This document shows, piece by piece, positions 15,472-23,115 of a stretch of DNA of 34,600 nt. Below the pieces are notes generated by a model, which was not told where the DNA came from, searched no databases, and saw only the letters and a program-made list of their open reading frames with translations. A program made the translations under genes and the position numbers. Source of the DNA: Peptococcaceae bacterium UBA2264 (lineage in GTDB: Bacteria > Bacillota > Desulfitobacteriia > Desulfitobacteriales > Desulfitobacteriaceae); the NCBI GenBank assembly GCA_002347475.1, contig DDXI01000118.1, forward strand, positions 1-34,600, written 5' to 3'. Positions within the stretch are counted from its first letter, which is position 1. The number at the start of each line of letters is the position of its first letter.

Positions 15472-17373
15472 ATGCATTTTCAGAACGTTTTTTATAACAA
15501 AAACATGATTTTGCTCAAGTTTGGAGATTCTTTAGAAAAGGCTGTACAGGCCTTAAGAGAGACTAAACTTGATATACTTCCTGTTGTAAACAGCAAAAAA
15601 GAACTTAATGGAGTCTTTACCAGAACCAACCTCTACAATGCTTTACTGAACAGGGCCTCCTTAAGTGATGTTATCGATCCCTGGATTGTCAAAGTTGCAT
15701 TTAGTCTACAGGAAGATATGTCCCTGGAAACAGTTGAAGAGATAACCAGGAACAGCCGCGTGGGTTCTGCTCCGGTTGTAGATAAGAAAGGTAAGGTAGT
15801 AGGGGTATTTACCAAAACAAATATGGTTCTTAATCTCTTTGAAAAATCGACCATGCTTAAAGCCCAGCTCACAGCCCTTAATGATGTCCTGCAAAACGGA
15901 ATGCTGGCTTTTACAGAAAAAGAAGGCGTCCCCTGTGCCGGTAATAATACGGAAGAATTATTGGGATTGAATACCGACAAAATAAACATAATTTATGATG
16001 GTATTGTTGTTGTCAATGAACAGGGACGCATAACTTTGATCAATCAGGTTCTGGCTGATTTTTTAAAGATCAAACCGGAAGAAGCTCTTGACAAACATAT
16101 CCAGGAACTTATGCCTAACAGCCGGCTGCATGAAGTATCTAAAACCGGGGTACCGGAATACAGTGAAGTACAATTAATTGCTGATAAACAATACCTTGTT
16201 TCCAGACTGCCGATCATAAAAAACGGGGTGTCCGCAGGCGCTGTTGGTAAAGTAGTTTTTCCTCAGCTGCCCGAAATACAGGAGCTTGTCAGAAAACTTA
16301 ATACTCTGCAAAATAAAGTAGCCTATTATAAAAAAGAGCTGCAGGATTCCAAAATCAAACAGTTGGAAAGCGATATGATTATCGGCACAAGCCCCTCCAT
16401 GATTCATCTTTTGGAAGAGATTCATAAAGTATCCCGAACTAATTCCAATATCTTAATTACCGGAGAAAGCGGAACCGGCAAAGAATTAGTGGCCCAGGCC
16501 ATTCATCAGGAAAGCGAACGCTGCAATAGTCCCCTCATTAAAATAAACTGTGCAGCCATACCGGATAACTTATTGGAATCAGAAATATTTGGTTATGCTC
16601 CCGGAGCTTTTTCGGGAGCTAACCGTCATGGCAAGCCGGGACGTTTTGAATTGGCCGATAAGGGAACCCTTTTTCTGGACGAAATCGGAGACATGTCCTG
16701 CCGACTGCAGGCTAAACTCTTGCGCGTGATTCAGGAAAGGGAATTCGAACGGGTGGGAGGAATTAAAACAGTCAGTGTTGATGTGCGGATCATCACCGCA
16801 ACCAATATGGATTTGCCTAAGGCCATAGCTGCCGGCATATTCCGGGAAGACCTATATTATCGTTTAAATGTAATCAATTTGCACTTGCCGCCGCTGCGGG
16901 AACGTAAAGATGATATCGAATTATTAGCTATTGGTTTTATTGAAAAACTAAATCAAATCTTAAAAACGGAAATCACCAGGATTTCACCGGAAGTTATGGA
17001 TATTTTTATGAATTATTCCTGGCCGGGAAATATTCGCGAACTTCGCAATGTAATTGAAAGAGCAGCCAATTATGCTGTCAAAGGCGAAATTCTACCCGTC
17101 CACCTGCCTTCAAATTTATATACTTCTGAAACAGAACCTGAAGTGATATCTGAATCGGTACCTGAAGCAATATCGCAAGCGATAAAACAGCTGTCAAAGG
17201 ACGAGACAGATAAAACCTATCGCGATATTGTCAAAAGTACGCGCCGGGAAGTTATAATCAATACTCTGAATAAAGCCGGCGGCAACAAGAGCAAGGCCGC
17301 CAAGATGCTTAATATGAGCAGAACCAGTTTATACACTACATTGCAGAAACTTGAAATAGAATCTAAACGCTAG
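15472..17373 (+). CDS. Sigma-54-dependent activator with CBS and PAS domains (activator 2)
   Basis: A 633-residue paralogue of the preceding protein, close to it throughout except that most of the first PAS domain is missing, leaving a short remnant (about 120-165). It has a CBS pair (1-118), one PAS (about 165-275), an AAA+ domain (about 305-545) and a Fis-type helix-turn-helix (NKSKAAKMLNMSRTSLY). The AAA+ motifs are all canonical: GESGTGKE (331-338), GAFSGA, LDEIGD (402-407), and both arginine-finger positions Arg458 and Arg464 in REDLYYRLNV. A repeat-like EPEVISESVPEAISQAI insert lies before the helix-turn-helix. It could act with or instead of activator 1 at the thiolase promoter. Confidence 0.9.
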   Translation: MHFQNVFYNKNMILLKFGDSLEKAVQALRETKLDILPVVNSKKELNGVFTRTNLYNALLNRASLSDVIDPWIVKVAFSLQEDMSLETVEEITRNSRVGSAPVVDKKGKVVGVFTKTNMVLNLFEKSTMLKAQLTALNDVLQNGMLAFTEKEGVPCAGNNTEELLGLNTDKINIIYDGIVVVNEQGRITLINQVLADFLKIKPEEALDKHIQELMPNSRLHEVSKTGVPEYSEVQLIADKQYLVSRLPIIKNGVSAGAVGKVVFPQLPEIQELVRKLNTLQNKVAYYKKELQDSKIKQLESDMIIGTSPSMIHLLEEIHKVSRTNSNILITGESGTGKELVAQAIHQESERCNSPLIKINCAAIPDNLLESEIFGYAPGAFSGANRHGKPGRFELADKGTLFLDEIGDMSCRLQAKLLRVIQEREFERVGGIKTVSVDVRIITATNMDLPKAIAAGIFREDLYYRLNVINLHLPPLRERKDDIELLAIGFIEKLNQILKTEITRISPEVMDIFMNYSWPGNIRELRNVIERAANYAVKGEILPVHLPSNLYTSETEPEVISESVPEAISQAIKQLSKDETDKTYRDIVKSTRREVIINTLNKAGGNKSKAAKMLNMSRTSLYTTLQKLEIESKR

Positions 17374-17388
17374 TACTCGCCTGATAAC

Positions 17389-17438
17389 AAAATAAGCAGA
17401 GATTTCCTTATCCGGAATCTCTGCTTATTTTGTTTTTT
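17389..17438 (+). terminator. Intrinsic terminator after activator 2
   Basis: AAAATAAGCAGAGATT pairs with AATCTCTGCTTATTTT around a short loop, followed by GTTTTTT. It ends the plus-strand transcript 16 bases after the stop codon. Confidence 0.88.
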
Positions 17439-17541
17439 AGGATTATTTGTTACCTTATGGTTTGTTCAGAACAGTTTTTTCACCTTATCGTTTCCAGGTT
17501 AAGATCTAATTTTATAGCAGATTATTGTTCTAATACCAAAG

Positions 17542-17850
17542 TCAGTCTTGTATTACCATTTTTTCTTCTACCGTCCTTATTTTTCCACTCATTGTAATTT
17601 CTTTATCCCGGCGGTCATCTATCTGAATGGTAGTGACTATCCTGGGCACCCCAGCTGAAAATACAACCTCCTGCATCTGCCGGATAATACCTAAAACTTC
17701 GTCCAGATCTCCTTCAATAGTTGTTGACATGGAACCGATCTGCCATTTGAGGTGAGGTTGGGTCGCCAGGATCTTTTCGGCTGCAACAACGTAATCACTG
17801 ACACTGGCTCCCTTACCCAACGGAACAATACTAACAGCAACTATGGCCAT
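17542..17850 (-). CDS. MTH1187/YkoF-family thiamine-binding-type protein
   Basis: A 102-residue cytoplasmic protein of the MTH1187 family (thiamine-binding, ferredoxin-like fold). Marks are VAVSIVPLGKGASVSDYV, the HLKWQIGSMSTTIEGDLDEV stretch and PRIVTTIQIDDRRDKE; length is as usual. Members bind thiamine or pyrimidine precursors in related proteins, but the cellular role of stand-alone copies is not settled. GGAAG lies before the ATG. It is 95 bases downstream of the iron-sulfur operon on the same strand and could be its last gene or stand alone. Confidence 0.82.
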   Translation of the reverse strand: MAIVAVSIVPLGKGASVSDYVVAAEKILATQPHLKWQIGSMSTTIEGDLDEVLGIIRQMQEVVFSAGVPRIVTTIQIDDRRDKEITMSGKIRTVEEKMVIQD

Positions 17851-17945
17851 TTAAACCCTTCCTTTCTTCTCCGCAGGCTGTCATAGTTTTGATCAAAGAT
17901 CATCTCTTAACAGCTTACCCACAATCCCTGATCCTCTTTACGAGT

Positions 17946-18836
17946 TTAAATATTACCTATTTTACTTAAGATAGCAGGTATTAAGTCCTGACTGCGCGAT
18001 ATCAGATGATCATAATTAGCCTGTTCCGGGAAAGACCCAAAATAATTGTCAAAATAATAGACAGTTGTCGTGTCCCTATGCAGACAATTAATCATCAACA
18101 CAAATAAATCATAGCAGCTGCTATCTCTGGCTCTTTTCAAAATTTTATGGAGACGCCAGGCATAGTCCTCACTAGCGACATCCAGCATCGCCACTCCGAT
18201 CCGCCCTTCCCGATATTCCTTCAGATTGCTGCCTAATATTTCTTCGAGAGACATGCGGGTAACATCCTGAGCAGTGACTGTCTGCTTTTGGACTATTTCC
18301 AAAGGCACGTCAATTACAAAAGTCGAATATAAGTAATCAATAACAGCCAAATCACGTTGGTCGGTTTTGATTTTCAGACCCCGGGTATCACTGCTGATGG
18401 CATAAACAAGGGCTTTGGCCAACATTGGGGTCAGCTTAATGCCTGCCTTTTCGATTCGTTCTGCTACCAAAGTACTTGTCGCCCCGACTATTTCAATCTG
18501 TTTTTCCGCTGCAACCAGTCCGCTGTCAGTCCGGTGGTCTATACAATACAAGGGTATTTTGCTGATTCCCCAAAAGCCGTAGGACTGCAAGGGATCATTG
18601 TGATCCACCAGAGCAAGTTCCCCGGCTATTAGTTCACATTTTGTTACTAAGGGAGGCAAAACAAATCCCTCTAATTTTCCCAATACCTCCGTAACATCAC
18701 TTTTTAAACCAGCGGGATTAAGCAGCACCGCCTGGGCCGGCCGGCCGGTCGCTCTCAGCAGGTATGCAAAGGCCGCCGCAGACACCACTGAGTCAAGATC
18801 AGTGTAGGGATAATTATGGCCAAAAACATAAATCAC
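17946..18836 (-). CDS. DHH-superfamily protein resembling family II inorganic pyrophosphatase, altered active site
   Basis: A 296-residue protein with an N-terminal DHH and a C-terminal DHHA2 half, like manganese-dependent pyrophosphatase. The motifs are only partly kept. GHNYPYTDLDS at residues 6-16 has His7 and Asp13, but Tyr11 replaces the first metal-binding Asp. LVDHND (Asp78) and SSDT (Asp150) are present. The DHH signature reads DHR (100-102), with Arg in place of the second His. In the C-terminal half LKEY is kept but the SRKK-type motif reads SRSQ. Normal pyrophosphatase activity is therefore doubtful. The GTG start overlaps the upstream stop (GTGA), so it is translationally coupled to the flavoprotein gene and belongs to that operon. 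Confidence 0.78.
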   Translation of the reverse strand: MIYVFGHNYPYTDLDSVVSAAAFAYLLRATGRPAQAVLLNPAGLKSDVTEVLGKLEGFVLPPLVTKCELIAGELALVDHNDPLQSYGFWGISKIPLYCIDHRTDSGLVAAEKQIEIVGATSTLVAERIEKAGIKLTPMLAKALVYAISSDTRGLKIKTDQRDLAVIDYLYSTFVIDVPLEIVQKQTVTAQDVTRMSLEEILGSNLKEYREGRIGVAMLDVASEDYAWRLHKILKRARDSSCYDLFVLMINCLHRDTTTVYYFDNYFGSFPEQANYDHLISRSQDLIPAILSKIGNI

Positions 18837-20077
18837 GATAATAATTCTTCTCCCGGCAGAGAGCTGTACTTGCCCAGATAACCCTCTGTCAGCGGGCCGC
18901 CCAATTTGTGATAAAGTACACCTGCCTGTCTGATATCTCCGACAAAGAGCAAGCCCACCAGATTTTGACCTGTGAATACTAATTTGTGGTAACTTCCAGA
19001 AGAAGGATAACTCAGGATTTGTTCCCTGTAAACCCCTTCCTGCTCTTCCGGTCTGATGACCGTCTGGCCTAAGGCTGCCAGGGAAACACCAAATAATTCA
19101 ATGGAATTCATGCTGGCTATGCCGCTGTATTTTTCCCGGGCTCCGGCCATATTCCTGCCTGCTATTTTCCCCTGGCGGACAGCGTTCAGCCAGATAGCTC
19201 TCACTGCCGGCCCCCCACTCAAGGCATCATAGGCTTGGGCAATATCCCCGGCAGCATAAATACCCGGAATGTTGGTCTGCAAATCTTCATTGACCAAAAT
19301 GCCCTGTTTTCGGGCTATAAGAGGATTTACCCACTCAATATTGGGTTTCACGCCCACAGCAATCAGGACAAGATCAGCCGCAATAGTCGCTTCTCTGGTC
19401 TCGACTGCTTTAATTTTTTGCTCAGTTTCTTTCAGAGCTATTACCTCTGTCTCTAGACATACTGTAATTCCCAGATTCCCGGCAGCCTGGCACAGGAGGG
19501 CTGAGGCCGTAGCATCAAGCTGTACCGGCATGAGCCGGGAACTTTTTTCCAGCAGAGTTACTTCCAAGCCATAAACTTTCAGAGCCCGGGCAGCCTGCAA
19601 GCCTACCAGACCGGCTCCAATGATCACAGCTCGCTTAATCCCCGGATGTTTCAAATATTCGGCAATGTTTAAGCTGTCCGCCTTGTTCCACAGGGAATAC
19701 ACCCCCTGGATATTACAATCAACCCAGGAGGGCATTATATTTTGCGAACCCATTGCCAGCAGAAGACGATCATACTTACATTCCCGTTTCCCTCCGGCCT
19801 TATTTTCCAGGGTAAGGCTTTGTTCCCCGACATTAATCGCCACTGCCCTCTCCCCGGCAATAACCTCCACGGCATTTTCCTGGTAGAATTTTTCCTCCCG
19901 GATATAAAGTTCACATTCTTCTGCCTCTCCTACCATGTATTCTGGTACCAGAATGCGGTTGTAGGGGAGTTTTCCTTCCGAAGCTATGAGAATTATTTCA
20001 CCCTGAGAGTCATATTCCCGTATTCCTTCAATGGCGCTGATCCCGGCCGGACCGTTGCCCACTATTACGTAACGCAA
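18833..20077 (-). CDS. FAD/NAD(P)-dependent oxidoreductase (CO-dehydrogenase-associated FNOR type)
   Basis: A 414-residue two-dinucleotide flavoprotein. The N-terminal VIVGNGPAGISAIEGI binds FAD, AVIIGAGLVGLQAARAL near residue 150 binds NAD(P), and GIYAAGDIAQAYDA near residue 275 closes the FAD site. It resembles nitrite- and rubredoxin-reductase flavoproteins and the flavoprotein found next to cooS and cooF in some CO-dehydrogenase clusters. No redox-active Cys pair of the disulfide-reductase type is seen. It starts with TTG behind AAGGAGGGGAGG. Its 3' end overlaps the pyrophosphatase-like gene by 4 bases. It probably exchanges electrons between NAD(P)H and the iron-sulfur proteins of the operon. 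Confidence 0.85.
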   Translation of the reverse strand: MRYVIVGNGPAGISAIEGIREYDSQGEIILIASEGKLPYNRILVPEYMVGEAEECELYIREEKFYQENAVEVIAGERAVAINVGEQSLTLENKAGGKRECKYDRLLLAMGSQNIMPSWVDCNIQGVYSLWNKADSLNIAEYLKHPGIKRAVIIGAGLVGLQAARALKVYGLEVTLLEKSSRLMPVQLDATASALLCQAAGNLGITVCLETEVIALKETEQKIKAVETREATIAADLVLIAVGVKPNIEWVNPLIARKQGILVNEDLQTNIPGIYAAGDIAQAYDALSGGPAVRAIWLNAVRQGKIAGRNMAGAREKYSGIASMNSIELFGVSLAALGQTVIRPEEQEGVYREQILSYPSSGSYHKLVFTGQNLVGLLFVGDIRQAGVLYHKLGGPLTEGYLGKYSSLPGEELLS

Positions 20078-20094
20078 GCTGCCTCCCCTCCTTC

Positions 20095-20736
20095 TCAGAC
20101 TTCATCCAGACACCAGATTTCGGCCAGTTCCCGCAGCAGACGCTGCGCCCGGACAGGGTTAAATACTCCGCAAACACAGGGCGTTGCCAATAGCTCGGCT
20201 GCTTCCCGCTCATCCCGCCGTCCTTTTTTGATGTCGATGATCATCTGCCGGACGAGATGCTGCGAGACCATCCCATGCCCGCACATTGTGGTTACCTCTA
20301 AAATCTCATCTTCCGGAAGCCGGGCTAAGTTGCCGCGGATCCCTACGGAATACTCTACCGTATGTCTGTCCAGGCCAGCCTCCCGGCAGGCTTCATGAAC
20401 ATGCTCCACAATTCCGGAAACTGTAACCGAAACCCCCAGATCAGCTTCTTTCAGTTCCCGGAGAGCCTGAGTGACTTGATTGCGATCGGTAAAAACGGCG
20501 TGAACTATGGAAGTATCCTGAATATTTTGAAATATTATTTCTTTATCGACGATAAACCTGTTCCCGGTCTTCATATCCCCGACATTGGCCACATTATATT
20601 TGGCGAGAATACGCAGAAATTCCTCTAAGGCTCCCCGGGAACCTCTCTCGTTAAAGCCTTTGGCCGTCATGGAGAAGATCACATAATCCTGCTCCAGGTT
20701 TTCCGGAGTCCCTCGGCGATGCAGTGTATGAGTCAT
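20095..20736 (-). CDS. Conserved-looking Cys/His protein of unknown function
   Basis: I do not recognise this 213-residue protein. It has no membrane segment. Residues 15-110 look like one or two alpha-beta (ferredoxin-like or ACT-like) units (YVIFSMTAKGFNERG, IQDTSIVHAVFTDRN, ADLGVSVTVSGIVEHVHEAC). The C-terminal half holds TTMCGHGMVSQH (Cys152, His154, His160) and ATPCVCGVFNP (Cys187, Cys189), which could make one metal or iron-sulfur site. Its ATG overlaps the upstream ferredoxin stop (ATGA), and the flavoprotein gene follows after 17 bases, so it is a firm member of the CooS-like operon. A maturation, scaffold or regulatory role is possible but is inference. Confidence 0.8.
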   Translation of the reverse strand: MTHTLHRRGTPENLEQDYVIFSMTAKGFNERGSRGALEEFLRILAKYNVANVGDMKTGNRFIVDKEIIFQNIQDTSIVHAVFTDRNQVTQALRELKEADLGVSVTVSGIVEHVHEACREAGLDRHTVEYSVGIRGNLARLPEDEILEVTTMCGHGMVSQHLVRQMIIDIKKGRRDEREAAELLATPCVCGVFNPVRAQRLLRELAEIWCLDEV

Positions 20737-21479
20737 TGGGCAATCCCTCCTTTTACCCGGAGATGGCCCAGGCCAACATTTGTCTTGCCGTTATAAGAAA
20801 ACCATTTTCCGTTTTTTTTCATTATCTCTGCTGTCGGCACAGTGTCATCTAATGCCACTTTGGATACCAAATCCACCGAAAAGACAGTATCAATCTCAGT
20901 GGCCACCTTATCCAGGGTCTCCAGGACGGCATTTACCTTATCTAAGGGAATGAGCATCTCAATAATGGCAGAAAGAACCTTTTCGTTCAGAACTTCAGGA
21001 TTCATTTCCCCGGTCTGCTTATTAAGCAGCAAACCGGTCAGAGGGTTGTTGGTTTCAAACTCGACGCCTAACTGAGCCAGAGCCTTGAAGACCTTTTCCG
21101 CATCCCTCATTCGGGCTCCGGTTCCCGGGCGCCCCATTTCAGCGGCCATCCCGGCATAGCCCTGTTTATAACGTCCGGTGATGTCATTTGTTTTCATTTC
21201 TTCTGTTCCCCGGCCAGGCACCCTGGTCTCCTTATGCTCTGCTAACGGGTTGCTGAAAGTTCCCCGCACAGAACGCGGCCAGTCATGCAGCGGCTGAAAT
21301 AAGGCATCAGTCGGACATACCCCGCTCCGGTAACAAATCCCGCAATCGACACATTCCTCTTCATCAACAGTGCAATGTACCTTGTTGCCCTTGACGCTTC
21401 TGGTAAAGTCAATGGCGTCCATAGTGCAATAAGGACGACATTGGCCACATCCTATACATTTAACGGCATCTATTTGCAA
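20733..21479 (-). CDS. 2[4Fe-4S] ferredoxin with unrecognised C-terminal domain
   Basis: A 248-residue protein. The first 60 residues carry two cluster motifs: Cys8, 11, 14, 18 (CIGCGQCRPYC) and Cys43, 46, 49, 55 (CVDCGICYRSGVC). The second has five residues before its last Cys instead of three. From about residue 90 there is a domain I do not recognise, with GRPGTGARMRDAEKV, VLSAIIEMLIPLDKVNAVL and GKTNVGLGHLRVKGG. It contains no further cysteines. It starts with TTG after GGAG. It lies 67 bases downstream of the CooS-like gene and overlaps the next gene by 4 bases. Electron transfer within the operon's complex is the likely role of the ferredoxin part. Confidence 0.82.
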   Translation of the reverse strand: MQIDAVKCIGCGQCRPYCTMDAIDFTRSVKGNKVHCTVDEEECVDCGICYRSGVCPTDALFQPLHDWPRSVRGTFSNPLAEHKETRVPGRGTEEMKTNDITGRYKQGYAGMAAEMGRPGTGARMRDAEKVFKALAQLGVEFETNNPLTGLLLNKQTGEMNPEVLNEKVLSAIIEMLIPLDKVNAVLETLDKVATEIDTVFSVDLVSKVALDDTVPTAEIMKKNGKWFSYNGKTNVGLGHLRVKGGIAQ

Positions 21480-21546
21480 AGGAATTCTCCTCTCTGCTAA
21501 AGCTCAAACTGCTGCTCTTATCAGTATCAGGCAGCTGACTTTCAAT

Positions 21547-23115
21547 TCAACTCTCGTCTGTAAAGTACTGCAGCGCTTTTTCCGCAATTTCTTCAGGAGC
21601 ATAATATTCCAGTACCTGGCCCAGTTCGCAGCAGATCAGCTCACTGCCGTCAACCGGGACTTTGACACCTGTCAAGACCTTAGCCCCGGTCTGAGCGAAG
21701 GCCAATGCCGCCTGCAGATCGGCATTGCTTGTCATTTCCGGAAAAACGGCCAGCACTTTTAAGGCACTGTCTTTTACCAGTTCCACTGTCGTTGCTGCTG
21801 CTGTTTCCCCTCCGAGACAATAAGCTACCGGATTTGCAGCATAATCCAAAGATATAATTTCAGAGAGTTCCAGAGAACCCCCCTTGGGCTCGGCACTCGC
21901 CAGACAACCGTAGTGCCCCAGAGTAACAGCAGCATTACCATAGGAGAGGCAGAGGATATTTTGGGCAGCCAGGGTTTTCAGAAGTTTGACAGCCATCTCA
22001 TCGGCAGTTACTTTTATGTTCGATCCACCGGCAATAATACAAAGTCCTTTAACAGTTCCCTCATCGGCGGCTGCCTGAAGGAGTCCGGATGTAAAAGAAT
22101 AACCAATATTCACAATTTGTCCATAATTATCTGTCACCAGCCCCTTGTTCTTCCTCTGCCGTGCAGTCTTGGCTGCCTGGCGGAATAGTTCTCTCAACTC
22201 TTCCTTGCTGAGGCGGGCGGGACATTCGGCCCAGACTGTCTGCAGGCTCCCAGCCAGATTGCGTCCCCTGCTGATACTTCCCCAGCCAACCAGGAAAAGA
22301 TCAACTAGGCCGCTCAGCAAAGCAAACTCCACTGCTCCCTGATTGCAGACAATATTGAAATCCTGGTAAAGAGAAAAATCCCCAACCAGTAATAAATTGT
22401 AACCGTCACTCAGGCCGGCAGACACAGCCTCCTGCTCCATTTCTCCGGCAAGCTCGGTAGCCATACTCCAAAGGACAGGTGAGACCCCGTCCAAACAAAT
22501 ATTTACACTATTGCCAGCCAGATTTCCTAAGCCAATCCGGCGTTTGCCTAGCCCTGGTGTTCCCTGCAGTATTTCCAAAAGGTCGGAATTGAACTTGAGC
22601 AGGGTGAGAGAGTGGGCAGCAGTGTTTAAAAGTATCTCCAAACGGTCCTTACCGCTTTTCTGTCCAGGCTCCGCCAAGGGAGCAGTCAATTCCCAGGCCT
22701 TGCTCATCCAGCCTGTGAGGCTTTGGGCTCCGCCTTCTACCTGCCAGTAGTCAGCCTTATCCTGCAGGATTTTGCCATCAGCTTTCCCACCGGATATATA
22801 CTGCAGACAGTTTTCCAGTAATAACTGAGCAATTTCTGCCAGCTGGCTTGTTTGCGAAACCCGGCGCAGCAAGCCGTTAAATACCAAATCATCCCTCGTA
22901 TAACCGCAAATGGCTGCTGTCTCTTCCGGCCGAAAAGGATTTATACGGCAAGGTCCTTGCAGGCATTCCTGACAAGTCAGGCCCAGAAGGCCAAATCCAT
23001 CTTGAGGCAGCATAGTTTCCCAGTGATTCCAGGATAACTCCAGACCTTCTTTCTGAGCCTGAAGTAAATAGGTCCGGGCAGACGGTTCCGTTGTTTTCCG
23101 ACGTACCTTGCGCAT
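21547..23115 (-). CDS. CO-dehydrogenase (CooS)-like protein lacking C- and D-cluster ligands
   Basis: A 522-residue relative of nickel CO dehydrogenase, which is normally about 630 residues. The N-terminus is clearly CooS-like: GFGLLGLTCQECLQGPCRI then AAICGYTRDDLVFNGLLR. The four B-cluster cysteines are kept (Cys48, 51, 56, 70). The D-cluster cysteine positions are Asp39 and Thr47. By eye alignment all C-cluster ligands are gone: the HGH motif reads D209-G-V211, and the four or five cysteine positions read Phe247/Ser248, Ser280 (VGWGSI), Ser365 (AGGSNIK), Asn394 (SYGNAA) and Gly436 (YCLGGET). CO oxidation is thus not expected. The surrounding fold residues still align. The ATG overlaps the CooF-like stop (TGATG), with AGGAGG upstream. 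A single-cluster electron carrier or sensor scaffold is my inference. Confidence 0.85.
   Translation of the reverse strand: MRKVRRKTTEPSARTYLLQAQKEGLELSWNHWETMLPQDGFGLLGLTCQECLQGPCRINPFRPEETAAICGYTRDDLVFNGLLRRVSQTSQLAEIAQLLLENCLQYISGGKADGKILQDKADYWQVEGGAQSLTGWMSKAWELTAPLAEPGQKSGKDRLEILLNTAAHSLTLLKFNSDLLEILQGTPGLGKRRIGLGNLAGNSVNICLDGVSPVLWSMATELAGEMEQEAVSAGLSDGYNLLLVGDFSLYQDFNIVCNQGAVEFALLSGLVDLFLVGWGSISRGRNLAGSLQTVWAECPARLSKEELRELFRQAAKTARQRKNKGLVTDNYGQIVNIGYSFTSGLLQAAADEGTVKGLCIIAGGSNIKVTADEMAVKLLKTLAAQNILCLSYGNAAVTLGHYGCLASAEPKGGSLELSEIISLDYAANPVAYCLGGETAAATTVELVKDSALKVLAVFPEMTSNADLQAALAFAQTGAKVLTGVKVPVDGSELICCELGQVLEYYAPEEIAEKALQYFTDES

Noticed and set aside
21547..23115. Annotating the CooS-like gene as an active CO dehydrogenase or hybrid cluster protein
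   Set aside because: C-cluster ligands are absent, and the N-terminus has the CooS B-cluster pattern rather than the Hcp cysteine pattern.
21547..23115. The CooS-like gene as a frameshifted pseudogene
   Set aside because: The frame is open over the whole length, has a strong coupled ribosome site, and the changed residues are scattered substitutions rather than truncation.
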